Assembly (NCBI RefSeq): GCF_003023845.1
Contig: NZ_PYFT01000001.1
Location: forward strand, 3,038,001 to 3,102,000
DNA length: 64,000 bases
Reading direction: 5' to 3'
Source of the DNA: Adhaeribacter arboris
Lineage (GTDB): Bacteria; Bacteroidota; Bacteroidia; Cytophagales; Hymenobacteraceae
Shown: positions 28,152 through 36,661 of the stretch, one piece after another
How positions within the stretch are numbered: position 1 is the stretch's first letter
Layout of the letters: each line of letters begins with the position of its first letter
The notes under the pieces: model-generated
The model's input: the letters and a program-made list of their open reading frames with translations, nothing else
Databases searched by the model: none
Told to the model about the DNA's origin: nothing
Program-made: the position numbers and the translations under genes

Positions 28152-29138
28152 ATGCCAGTAGTAAAAAGCTTATACCGGGCACCGCTCTACTTTTTTAACG
28201 GTCACATCCAAACAATTATTCCAGCTTTATTTCGCGAAGTACCCGAAGTGCTGTACCAACGCGAACGCATTAACACGCCCGATGGTGATTTCCTGGATTT
28301 AGATTGGAGTAAGAGTAAAATACCCACTAAAAAGCTGGTAATCTTATCGCATGGTTTAGAAGGCGATGCCAGCCGACCTTATATAAAAGGGATGGTGAAA
28401 GCCATGAACGCAGCAGGTTTCGATACTTTGGCCTGGAATTTTAGGAGTTGCAGCGGCGAACCAAACAAGTTACTTCGCTCCTACCACATGGGCGCCACCG
28501 ATGACTTGGACTTGGTAGTACAATATTCTCTTCAGCCTGGTTACTACCAGGAATTATACTTGGTTGGCTTTAGTATGGGCGGAAATATTACTTTAAATTA
28601 CCTGGGGCAAAAACCAGAGCAAGTACCGGAGCAAGTGAAAAAAGCAGTCGTTTTTTCCGTACCCTGCCATATTAATAGTGCTTCCCGGAAAATGGCTCAA
28701 TTGGAGAACCGCGTGTATATGCAACGTTTTTTGAAAAGCTTGCGCAAAAAATTAACGGATAAAGTATCCTTAATGCCAGCTACTATGACGCTGGATGGTT
28801 TCCACCAACTCCGTACTTTTCCCGAGTTCGACAACCGTTATACGGCTCCTATTCACGGTTTTAAAGATGCCCATGATTATTATTCGAAATGCAGTTCCCG
28901 ACAGTACCTGCCTAACATTCGCATTCCTACTTTGCTCGTGAATGCCCAAAACGACCCTTTCTTATCACCGGAATGTTTCCCGGTTGCCGAAGCCGAAGCG
29001 AATCCTGTGTTCTTCCTGGAAATGCCCGTAGATGGAGGACACGTTGGTTTTGTAGAAAATTATTATCGCAACTTATATTATTCCGAACGGCGAGCAGTAG
29101 CGTTTTTTACCCAAGATTATAAAAATGAATCTCATTAA
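28152..29138 (+). CDS. YheT-family alpha/beta hydrolase
   Basis: The 328-residue cytosolic hydrolase has an alpha/beta fold. The nucleophile elbow is GFSMGGN, the oxyanion region ILSHGLEGDASRPY, and the late histidine lies in VDGGHVGFVENYY. The N-terminus FFNGHIQTIIPALFR is the mark of the YheT/ABHD1-3 group, whose members act on esters or lipids. The natural substrate is unknown. Start ATG 28152 is chosen because the promoter element covers 28125. Its last 4 bases overlap the end of the convergent small gene. Confidence 0.88.
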   Translation: MPVVKSLYRAPLYFFNGHIQTIIPALFREVPEVLYQRERINTPDGDFLDLDWSKSKIPTKKLVILSHGLEGDASRPYIKGMVKAMNAAGFDTLAWNFRSCSGEPNKLLRSYHMGATDDLDLVVQYSLQPGYYQELYLVGFSMGGNITLNYLGQKPEQVPEQVKKAVVFSVPCHINSASRKMAQLENRVYMQRFLKSLRKKLTDKVSLMPATMTLDGFHQLRTFPEFDNRYTAPIHGFKDAHDYYSKCSSRQYLPNIRIPTLLVNAQNDPFLSPECFPVAEAEANPVFFLEMPVDGGHVGFVENYYRNLYYSERRAVAFFTQDYKNESH

Positions 29139-29446
29139 TCCGGCATAAGTTCCGGTTCAGGTAACTGTGCTGTTATTAACTGTTCAGCGGTACGGTTTAA
29201 ATCTATCTCCGGCAGGAAATCCTGCGCAATGGTTAAGATAGAATATAAATATCTTTTTAATAAATCCGGCTTCATCTGTTCACCAGCCACTGAAGCCTGC
29301 ACTAAATGCAGCGACAAATCAGCCGCCGTTTGTTCAACCATTCTGCTGAGCCTTTGGGAGTTGGGGCTTGCAAATATAGTTTTTTCTACTAAACTATGCG
29401 CCTTATTTACGAATGCCAGAACTTCCTTTTTTTCTGGAGCTTCCAT
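29135..29446 (-). CDS. Small uncharacterised protein downstream of the MFS transporter
   Basis: I do not recognise this 103-residue protein. It has no signal peptide or membrane segment, is predicted mostly helical, and ends in an acidic Pro/Glu-rich tail (LPEPELMPD). It begins 20 bases after the stop of the MFS gene on the same strand and may be the last gene of the maltodextrin operon. Its 3' end overlaps the convergent hydrolase gene by 4 bases. The spacing and ordinary residue composition argue that it is real. Confidence 0.65.
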   Translation of the reverse strand: MEAPEKKEVLAFVNKAHSLVEKTIFASPNSQRLSRMVEQTAADLSLHLVQASVAGEQMKPDLLKRYLYSILTIAQDFLPEIDLNRTAEQLITAQLPEPELMPD

Positions 29447-29466
29447 TTTTTAAATTTTAAAGAGGG

Positions 29467-30846
29467 TTAACGGGTAATATTAGCTTTACTATCGTGCACG
29501 TATAAAACCGAGATAGCCGCACAAATCATAAAAATACCTGCTAATACAATGGCGTAAATAGCTTGGCCGTGGTATATCTGTTTCACAATCATTCCACTGA
29601 AAAGGCCATTCACAATTTGAGGGAAAGTAATAAAAAAATTAAATATTCCCATGTACACGCCCATCTTCTTGGCCGGAATAGAACTGGATAAAATAGCATA
29701 CGGCATTGCCAGTATACTTCCCCAAGCCATTCCTATTCCTACCATAGACACTAGCAGGTAATCCGGATTTTGAATAAAGAAAATTGATAACAGACCCAAT
29801 CCACCGGCGATTAGGGAAATGGCATGCGCTATTTTACGGCTGGTAGCACGGGCAATAGCCGGCAGAAACAAGGCGTAAATGGCCGAAATGCCATTATAAA
29901 TACCGAATAAAAAGCTTACCCAGTTACCGGCATCGGCAAACCTGGCGGAAGAAGTATCGCCTGGGGTAACATGATAAATATGTTGGGCAATAGCGGGCAA
30001 GGAATATACCCACATAGAGAACAAAGCAAACCAGGAGAAAAACTGCACTAAGCCTAGTTGCCGCATGGTAACGGGCATTTTGGAAAAGTCGGTAAAAATA
30101 GCCATTAAGCCTTTCTGTTCTTCCTCTCCTTCCTCATCGGGGTGGTATTTGGCATATTCGGCGGGGGAATATTCTTTGGTAGTAATTACTGTCCAGACAA
30201 TAGCCCCAATCAAAAAAGCCGCTCCGGTGTAAAAGGAGTAAATAACATTATCGGGAATCTGACCAGGTAAAGCAGTTTTAGAAACGCCTAGAAGTTCGGC
30301 CATAATATAAGGTAACCAGGAACCAGCTACGGCTCCTACCCCAATCAGAAAGGTTTGGACGGAGAAACCAGTACTACGCTGTGCATCGGGTAAATTATCG
30401 GCCACTAATGCCCGGAAAGGCTCCATGGCTACGTTAAAAGAAGCATCCATAATCATCAGCATTCCGGCCCCAATTAAAATAGGAGGAAGTAAATTGGCCA
30501 GCACCGCCGAATTCGGCATAATAATTAAAGCCAATGCCGACGAAACAGCTCCCGTCAGAAAATAAGGCCGCCGACGCCCCAGGCGGTTCCAGGTACGGTC
30601 GGAGTAATGGCCGATGATGGGCTGTACAATCATGCCGGTAATGGGAGCGGCTAACCAAAACAAAGAGAGATGTTCTACATCCGCCCCAAAGGTTTGCAGA
30701 ATGCGCGAAGCATTACCATTTTGCAGAGCAAATCCAAACTGAATTCCCAAAAAACCGAAACTCATATTAAAGATTTGCCAGAAAGATAACCGTGGTTTCT
30801 CAATGGCGGTTTTGGAGGAGGATGCTGGTTGAAATACTTGTGCCAT
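29467..30846 (-). CDS. MFS maltose/maltooligosaccharide transporter (SLC45-like)
   Basis: The 459-residue inner-membrane protein has about twelve membrane segments. The N-terminal FWQIFNMSFGFLGIQFGFALQNGNASRILQTFGA and the loop GHYSDRTWNRLGRRRPY (the MFS motif between helices 2 and 3) resemble the GPH/SLC45-like sugar transporters found in Bacteroidota starch loci. Its inferred role is uptake of maltose or short maltodextrins into the cytosol for the GH65 phosphorylase. It is separated by 267 bp from the upstream amylase; that gap contains a nested stem-loop. Confidence 0.85.
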   Translation of the reverse strand: MAQVFQPASSSKTAIEKPRLSFWQIFNMSFGFLGIQFGFALQNGNASRILQTFGADVEHLSLFWLAAPITGMIVQPIIGHYSDRTWNRLGRRRPYFLTGAVSSALALIIMPNSAVLANLLPPILIGAGMLMIMDASFNVAMEPFRALVADNLPDAQRSTGFSVQTFLIGVGAVAGSWLPYIMAELLGVSKTALPGQIPDNVIYSFYTGAAFLIGAIVWTVITTKEYSPAEYAKYHPDEEGEEEQKGLMAIFTDFSKMPVTMRQLGLVQFFSWFALFSMWVYSLPAIAQHIYHVTPGDTSSARFADAGNWVSFLFGIYNGISAIYALFLPAIARATSRKIAHAISLIAGGLGLLSIFFIQNPDYLLVSMVGIGMAWGSILAMPYAILSSSIPAKKMGVYMGIFNFFITFPQIVNGLFSGMIVKQIYHGQAIYAIVLAGIFMICAAISVLYVHDSKANITR

Positions 30847-30999
30847 ATTGTTTCACATAAAGTTCTTAATTTTAATTACTCCATTTAAAAATGGGGACAA
30901 TTCATCCAATAGTTGAAGTTATAAGCAGGGTTAGTCTTCAATGAATTTCTAATAGTAGCTTTGTCCCATACTTAGCACAAATAGACTTAGCTAGTTTCC

Positions 31000-31049
31000 A
31001 GTCAGGCAAAATGCATCCAGATAGCAACGCATCAATCTGGAGACTGACT
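31000..31049 (-). other. Nested stem-loop between the lipoprotein amylase and MFS genes
   Basis: An outer AGTCAG/CTGACT stem encloses an inner CCAGAT/ATCTGG stem. There is no T run, so it is not a simple terminator. It could set the expression of the MFS gene relative to the upstream amylase, or stabilise mRNA ends. Confidence 0.4.
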
Positions 31050-31113
31050 TTTGTCTGTGTGGCACAAGTATCCGTTTATAGAATAATGAATTGCCATTAG
31101 CTTCAGCTAATAT

Positions 31114-32967
31114 TTAAAATTCTAATAACAAAGCATCTGCAGGCAAGACGTTTACCGGAATACCCGCTTGAATATCAGGGATAAAGAAAGATGCATCCGT
31201 TAAAAGATTCTTAAAAGTTACACCTTTTTCGCCGGATATTTTCAAGATTTTTAATACTTCGGCTGGCAAATGGATGTACGTTTTTAAGGCTTCGTTACGG
31301 TCGAAATTAGCAACAGCTAATACTCTTTGCTCATCGGTGAAACGCAGGTAACCATACTGCTTATGCGAAAATCCGGACAGGTTGTTTAGTTCATAAAACT
31401 TACCTCGGCGAATAGCTTCTTTTTGGGCAGAAGTAGTGAGCAACTTCCGGTAAAATTCCCGCAGCTTTTTTTGGTCCTCACTTAATTTGCCGCCATCAAA
31501 CTGACCATCATTCATCCATTTCTGATGCTCCGGTACGCCCCAGTAATCAAATATTGTAGTACGATTGTCTTCGCCGCCAAAACCTTCATTGCCTCTGCCA
31601 GGTTCACCTACTTCCTGCCCGAAGTAAATCATAATCGGTCCGGAAGATAAGGTTGCAGAAATAACCATTGCGGGTTTAGCCAACCAAGGATTACCGGCGA
31701 AACCAGCCGAAGCAATACGTTCTTCGTCGTGATTTTCGAGAAAGCGGACCATTTGAGAAGAAAATCCTCGGCTTTCCTGACTCCAGACGTAAGTAATATC
31801 TTTTACGTGGCCGTTCGACTCATCCCGGATAAGGCGTTTTAAACCATCATACAAGCCTACTTTGTCGTATAAAAAATCAAATTGACCCGTAGTAAAATAC
31901 TTGCTATATTCCTGTGGATTATAAGCTTCGGCAATGAAAATAATAGCGGGATTAACTTTTTTTACAGCTGGTATTACCCAGTTCCAGAATTCTACGGGCA
32001 CCATTTCGGCCATGTCGCAGCGGAAGCCATCTACGTCTTTTTTGGCCCAGAAAATAAGAATGTCGCGCATTTTTTCCCAAACCGGTGGAATAGGGTCGAA
32101 ATACGTTCTCCGGTTATCCTGGTAATCTACCCCATAATTTAGCTTTATTGTTTCCGACCAATCGTTCAGACTAGGAGTAGCGGAAAAAACATCGTTGCCC
32201 GTGGCTTTGGCCGGGTTTTCGTCAAATCTCCCATCTTTCAAGGCACTTTTAAATGCATCGCCACCCGCATTCGTACCCGCAGGCACTACAAACGGCTGAT
32301 TAGGAATATAATAAAAATCGTTTTGCGGACTAAAAGCTTTGGTTTTATCATCGTTAACTCCAAAGTCAAGTACACCCGCTGGTTTCCCATCCGAATTGTA
32401 AGTGCGGGCAACGTGGTTCGGAACAAAATCAATAATTACTTTTAACTGATGCTGATGCGTGCGACGTACTAAAGCTTCAAATTCGGTCATCCGGTTGGGC
32501 ACGTTTACCGCTAAATCCGGGTCCACGTCGTAGTAATCTTTAATGGCGTACGGCGAACCAGCGATGCCTTTTACAATATCCGGGTCGTCGGGTTTAATGC
32601 CATAAGCGGAATTATCGGTCATGGTGGCGTGTTCGATAACGCCTGTATACCAGATATGGGAAGCGCCTAAAGCTTTTATTTCGCTCAGTGCTTTATCGGT
32701 GATATCATTAAACTTACCAACCCCGTTTTCATCGCGGGATCCGTAGTGTTTGTTGGTAGTATTTTGGTTACCGAACAAGCGCACCATTATCTGGTAAATA
32801 ATAAATTTATTATCCTTGATGGGTTCTTCAGTGGTATGTTGAGTATTCATGTTTATTTCAGGCACAACTTTGGGAGTACATCCCGCTAGAAATAGGGCAA
32901 CTCCCATTAAACCGCAAATTAGGTTTTTAGTTAATATTCCTGGTAGAAATTCTTTGTTAAGCGGCAT
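31114..32967 (-). CDS. GH13 alpha-amylase-family lipoprotein
   Basis: The 617-residue glycosidase has a lipoprotein signal (LMGVALFLAGC, lipobox cysteine near residue 30), so it is probably anchored to a membrane facing the periplasm or surface. The GH13 catalytic residues are visible: Asp nucleophile in DVDGFRCDMAEM, Glu acid/base in IFIAEAY, and Asp in RFLENHDEERI. It hydrolyses alpha-1,4-glucans or maltodextrins. Its start overlaps the end of the GH65 gene by 11 bases, implying translational coupling. Exact specificity cannot be read from sequence. Confidence 0.9.
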   Translation of the reverse strand: MPLNKEFLPGILTKNLICGLMGVALFLAGCTPKVVPEINMNTQHTTEEPIKDNKFIIYQIMVRLFGNQNTTNKHYGSRDENGVGKFNDITDKALSEIKALGASHIWYTGVIEHATMTDNSAYGIKPDDPDIVKGIAGSPYAIKDYYDVDPDLAVNVPNRMTEFEALVRRTHQHQLKVIIDFVPNHVARTYNSDGKPAGVLDFGVNDDKTKAFSPQNDFYYIPNQPFVVPAGTNAGGDAFKSALKDGRFDENPAKATGNDVFSATPSLNDWSETIKLNYGVDYQDNRRTYFDPIPPVWEKMRDILIFWAKKDVDGFRCDMAEMVPVEFWNWVIPAVKKVNPAIIFIAEAYNPQEYSKYFTTGQFDFLYDKVGLYDGLKRLIRDESNGHVKDITYVWSQESRGFSSQMVRFLENHDEERIASAGFAGNPWLAKPAMVISATLSSGPIMIYFGQEVGEPGRGNEGFGGEDNRTTIFDYWGVPEHQKWMNDGQFDGGKLSEDQKKLREFYRKLLTTSAQKEAIRRGKFYELNNLSGFSHKQYGYLRFTDEQRVLAVANFDRNEALKTYIHLPAEVLKILKISGEKGVTFKNLLTDASFFIPDIQAGIPVNVLPADALLLEF

Positions 32968-35278
32968 ACTCGTGCTCGGCTAAAATTTGTGCCTTCGCTT
33001 TTATTTCGTATAGTTTGTCGTAAACCACCACCGAAATGTCTTTATCTGATTGATTTAATATCTGCACGCCTTCTTTGCTTACTTTTATGTTTAGTAAAAC
33101 GCCCCGGAACCCTATCTTAAAAGAAAATGACTGCCATTTAGCTGGTAAGAACGGATTAAACCGCAGCTGATTTTCTCGTACTCGCATGCCGCCGAAACCT
33201 TCTACCACGCTCATCCAGGTGCCCGCCATAGAAGTAGTATGGCAACCATCTTCGGTATCGTTGTTGTAATCGTCGAGGTCGAGACGGGAAGTGCGCAGGT
33301 AGAATTGGTAAGCCCGTTCTTCATCGCCGAGTTTAGCTGCCAGAATAGCATGCACACAAGGTGATAAAGAGCTTTCGTGGACGGTGCGCGGCTCGTAAAA
33401 ATCAAAATTGCGGCGGATAGTTTCTAAATCGAAACGGTCTTCTAGGAAGTATAGCCCTTGCAATACATCGGCTTGTTTAATAAACGGCGAACGCAAAATG
33501 CGGTCCCAGCTCCATTTTTGGTTCAGCGGCCGGTCGGCTGGTCTTAAATCTTTTACAAGAATATTTTCTTTATCTAAATAACCGTCTTGCTGCAAAAATA
33601 CTCCTTTTTCCTCATCTACCGGCAAATACATATTATCGAGAATGTGCTGCCACTTCGCCATTTCCTCCTGCTCCCGAAAATTTGTTCGCCGCACAATATC
33701 AGCGTACTTTTCCGAAGCACCAGTTTTAACTATTCCAATAGCTTCCAAAGCATATTCGAGGCACCACATTGCCATGGTACTGGTATACCAGTTATTGTTT
33801 ACATTATTTTCGTACTCATTAGGACCTGTTACCCCGAGCATCACGTATTGTTGTCTGGCTTCGCTCCAGTTTACGCGCTGCGACCAGAACCGGGCAATTC
33901 CCAGCAATACTTCTAAGCCATATTCACTCAAATAGGCGGCATCGCCAGTGTACCGCACATAATTATAGATAGCAAAAGCAATAGCCGCGTTCCGGTGAAT
34001 TTCCTCAAAAGTAATTTCCCACTCGTTGTGGCATTCTTCGCCGTTAATAGTTACCATTGGGTACAAAGCCGCACCATGGGTAAACCCTAATTTCTCGGCG
34101 TTTTCAATCGCTTTCTGGAGGTGCTTATAACGATAAATGAGCAAGTTGCGGGTAACCTGCGGGTCGGCAGTAGCCAAGAAAAAAGGCACGCAATACGCTT
34201 CGGTATCCCAGTAAGTAGTTCCTCCGTATTTCTCCCCTGTAAATCCTTTCGGCCCAATATTTAAGCGGGCATCTTCGCCGGTATACGTCTGGTTGAGTTG
34301 GAAAATATTAAAACGGATGCCTTGCTGAGCAGTCACATCTCCTTCAATCACTATATCACTTTCTTCCCATTTACTCGTCCAGGCTTGCACCTGCTCCTGT
34401 AACATTTGTTCAAAGCCTTTCTGAGTTATTTTTTGGATTACTTCCCGGCAATGTTGCAGTAACTTATCTTTGGGATAATTTTCGGATGATAAGTTAGCGG
34501 CAAATTTACAGATAGTCGTTTCTTCATTCTGGTTAGCAGAAACTGTAACCAGACTGGCCACATACTTTTCTCTTTGGATAGACTCGGGATTAAGTTCTAA
34601 TGCTTTACCGTTTTGGTAAATAATAAATTGCATGCCAGTGCACACCTCAAAAGCGGTTTTCTTGGTGCGCATAGTTAAGAAAGCCGTACTTTCGTTCACT
34701 TCTTTTGTTACTTCTTCCCAGAACTTTTCGTCGTAATTGGCATCCTGATTTTTTACATCCCCATCAATGTAAGGCGTTAGGGTAAGATCGCCCGAGAAAT
34801 TCAGGGGAGTGATGCGGTAACAGATAGCACCGGCTTCGTCATCAACAATACTGCAAAAACGTTGGGAATTTACTTTCACTTGTTTGCCACTAGGTAGTTC
34901 GGCGGTAAAGGAGCGTTGTAAATAGCCTTCGTGCATGTTCAGCACCCGGCGAAAATCCGATACTTTAGCGGTATGTAAATCTAACGTTTCTCCGTCCACT
35001 TTTACGTCGATACCAATCCAATTGGCCGCATTTAACACTTTGGCAAAATATTCCGGATAGCCGTTTTTCCACCAGCCCACGCGGGTTTTATCCGGATAGT
35101 ATACCCCGGCCACGTAATTCCCCAGTAAGCTTTCCCCGGAGTACGTTTCTTCAAAATTGGCTCGTTGGCCCATCCGGCCATTTCCCAGGCTGAAAATACT
35201 TTCGGATATTTTGTTCAGATGTGGGTCGAAGCCTTCTTCGATAATATTCCACTCATCTACTTTAATATAATTTTTCAT
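32957..35278 (-). CDS. GH65 glycoside phosphorylase, probably maltose phosphorylase
   Basis: The 773-residue protein has the GH65 layout: N-terminal beta-sandwich, helical (alpha/alpha)6 catalytic domain and small C-terminal domain. The general acid glutamate lies in GVTGPNEYENNVNNN, and the phosphate-binding segment is VHESSLSPCVHA. GEECHNEWEITFEEIHRN is the loop found in maltose phosphorylases, as opposed to trehalose or kojibiose enzymes. The reaction is maltose plus phosphate giving glucose and beta-glucose-1-phosphate in the cytosol; no signal peptide is present. pgmB lies upstream in the same operon, which supports this role. Confidence 0.9.
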   Translation of the reverse strand: MKNYIKVDEWNIIEEGFDPHLNKISESIFSLGNGRMGQRANFEETYSGESLLGNYVAGVYYPDKTRVGWWKNGYPEYFAKVLNAANWIGIDVKVDGETLDLHTAKVSDFRRVLNMHEGYLQRSFTAELPSGKQVKVNSQRFCSIVDDEAGAICYRITPLNFSGDLTLTPYIDGDVKNQDANYDEKFWEEVTKEVNESTAFLTMRTKKTAFEVCTGMQFIIYQNGKALELNPESIQREKYVASLVTVSANQNEETTICKFAANLSSENYPKDKLLQHCREVIQKITQKGFEQMLQEQVQAWTSKWEESDIVIEGDVTAQQGIRFNIFQLNQTYTGEDARLNIGPKGFTGEKYGGTTYWDTEAYCVPFFLATADPQVTRNLLIYRYKHLQKAIENAEKLGFTHGAALYPMVTINGEECHNEWEITFEEIHRNAAIAFAIYNYVRYTGDAAYLSEYGLEVLLGIARFWSQRVNWSEARQQYVMLGVTGPNEYENNVNNNWYTSTMAMWCLEYALEAIGIVKTGASEKYADIVRRTNFREQEEMAKWQHILDNMYLPVDEEKGVFLQQDGYLDKENILVKDLRPADRPLNQKWSWDRILRSPFIKQADVLQGLYFLEDRFDLETIRRNFDFYEPRTVHESSLSPCVHAILAAKLGDEERAYQFYLRTSRLDLDDYNNDTEDGCHTTSMAGTWMSVVEGFGGMRVRENQLRFNPFLPAKWQSFSFKIGFRGVLLNIKVSKEGVQILNQSDKDISVVVYDKLYEIKAKAQILAEHEYAA

Positions 35279-35889
35279 GTTGATTTGATGCTAGTATCTA
35301 AAACCAGGCATTAACATACCTAGCCGTTCATAATTAATTGTTACTATTTAAACCTTTAAACTTCTTGCTCTTCAGCAGAAAAACTTTTGCTGCTGAGTTA
35401 AATAGCTTTCACCCAAAAAAGAGCGAAAGAGTTATTTGAATTAAGTATTTAATTAGTTACTTCTGCATAGGTGTAATTTCTAACTACATTTATGTATTAA
35501 TGCCTAATGTATCAACCAGGCCTAACTTTCGTAATTTTTACAATTAAGCCTCATCTTTCTTCATTAGGCGCTTTAGTTTGAAGCTTTTACAATTTACTTT
35601 GGAGCCTTTTCCAGTCTCCAGGCTAAGGTGCTGATGCGGCTTGTTCCGTAACCTGTTTGCCTCCTGGCCGGCGGCCTCGTCGGGGCACTCGGACGGGCTA
35701 CTTTTCCTTTCCTCCTGACGTCGGAATGCCTATCGGCACCGGAAAACTAGCAGGTCCTCGTTGTCCCGACTGCTGTCTTTTTCTTCTAAATACCGCTTCC
35801 CAGACTTCAACCTTTATTTTAATTTTCTTATTTTTCTTTTGGTATTCTTATCGTAGCGTCAGTGAAGCGAGGCTTCTTCTATTAGAATT
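35279..35889. other. 611-bp gap with a GC-rich, probably repetitive element (about 35640-35770)
   Basis: The gap between pgmB and the GH65 gene is AT-rich near both ends, but its middle is strikingly GC-rich. It contains GGCCGGCGGCC and short self-complementary stretches such as TGCCTATCGGCA and AGCAG/CTGCT around a 16-base loop. A plus-strand frame crosses it, but its composition (Pro/Arg/Gly-rich, then Phe-rich) is not protein-like. The composition differs sharply from the host sequence. It could be a dispersed non-coding repeat or a remnant of a mobile element. Confidence 0.5.
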
Positions 35890-36552
35890 TTACTTAGTTG
35901 AAATAGAATCTAATGCCTGTAATCTCGCAATGGTCATTTCGTGTAATCCAGGAACAACTAAGTCTGCTCCCGTTAATATTTCCGGCGAACCAATACCCAC
36001 TACTTTCATATTACCCGCTTTAGCAGCCTGTATGCCGGCAATGGCATCTTCAAAAACTACGCATTCCGATGGATCAGTACCTAAAGCCTCCGCTCCTTTT
36101 AGAAACACTTCTGGGTCTGGTTTAGAGGCAGCTACGTGATTACCATCCACAATAGCATCGAAGAAAGGCAGTAAGCCTACTCTTTCCAGGATGGTAGAGG
36201 AATTTTTACTCGCTGAACCTAAAGCAGTTTTTAACCCGGCAGCTTTTGCCGCTTGCAAGAATTCTTTAGCTCCCGGCAAAATTTCGGAAGGCTGCATCCG
36301 GTTAATCATTTCCACGTACCACTGATTTTTGCGGGTAGCTAATTCTGTTTGTTCGGTTTGAGTTTTAGTTACCCCACCCCAACCCAGAATTAACTCCAGA
36401 GACCGGACCCGGCTTACTCCTTTTAATTGTTCATTTTGGTGTTCGGTAAAGTCAAATCCCAGTTCGTTCGCCAACCGCTTCCAGGCTTGATAGTGATACA
36501 AGGCAGTATCTACTATAACTCCATCTAAATCAAAAATACAGGCTTTAATCAT
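35890..36552 (-). CDS. pgmB: Beta-phosphoglucomutase
   Basis: This HAD-family enzyme converts beta-glucose-1-phosphate to glucose-6-phosphate. The 220-residue protein has the catalytic pair D8 and D10 in FDLDGVIVDTALYHYQAW, followed by the cap domain, ALGSASKNS (motif II), and VFEDAIAGIQAAKAG (motif IV). The DLDGVI(V/L)DTA..H..AW pattern marks the beta-PGM group. The frame extends to 36606, but that part encodes repeat sequence; MIKACIFDLDG at 36552 is the proper start. It completes the phosphorolytic maltose pathway with the GH65 enzyme. Confidence 0.94.
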   Translation of the reverse strand: MIKACIFDLDGVIVDTALYHYQAWKRLANELGFDFTEHQNEQLKGVSRVRSLELILGWGGVTKTQTEQTELATRKNQWYVEMINRMQPSEILPGAKEFLQAAKAAGLKTALGSASKNSSTILERVGLLPFFDAIVDGNHVAASKPDPEVFLKGAEALGTDPSECVVFEDAIAGIQAAKAGNMKVVGIGSPEILTGADLVVPGLHEMTIARLQALDSISTK

Positions 36553-36555
36553 ACT

Positions 36556-36602
36556 TTTAGTCGATAGTCCATGGTCGTTAGTCCATAGACTATCGACCAT
36601 AG
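36556..36602. repeat. TAGTCCATGGTCGATAG-type intergenic repeat before pgmB
   Basis: Two facing units (TTAGTCGATAGTCCATGG and CCATAGACTATCGACCAT) lie just upstream of the pgmB start and can form a stem. It is the same family as at 11.9 and 18.4 kb. Confidence 0.65.
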
Positions 36603-36661
36603 GCAAGGTTAGTTTTTTAGCAATAATTTAAATTATAGCCAGGAGCTAATATATAGAATTT

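Noticed and set aside
35657-36139. 160-residue plus-strand frame between the GH65 gene and pgmB
   Set aside because: Half of it is antisense to pgmB and the rest crosses the GC-rich element; residue composition is not protein-like.
36553-36606. N-terminal extension of beta-phosphoglucomutase
   Set aside because: The extra 18 codons are translated intergenic repeat sequence; HAD motif I should lie near the N-terminus as it does from 36552.
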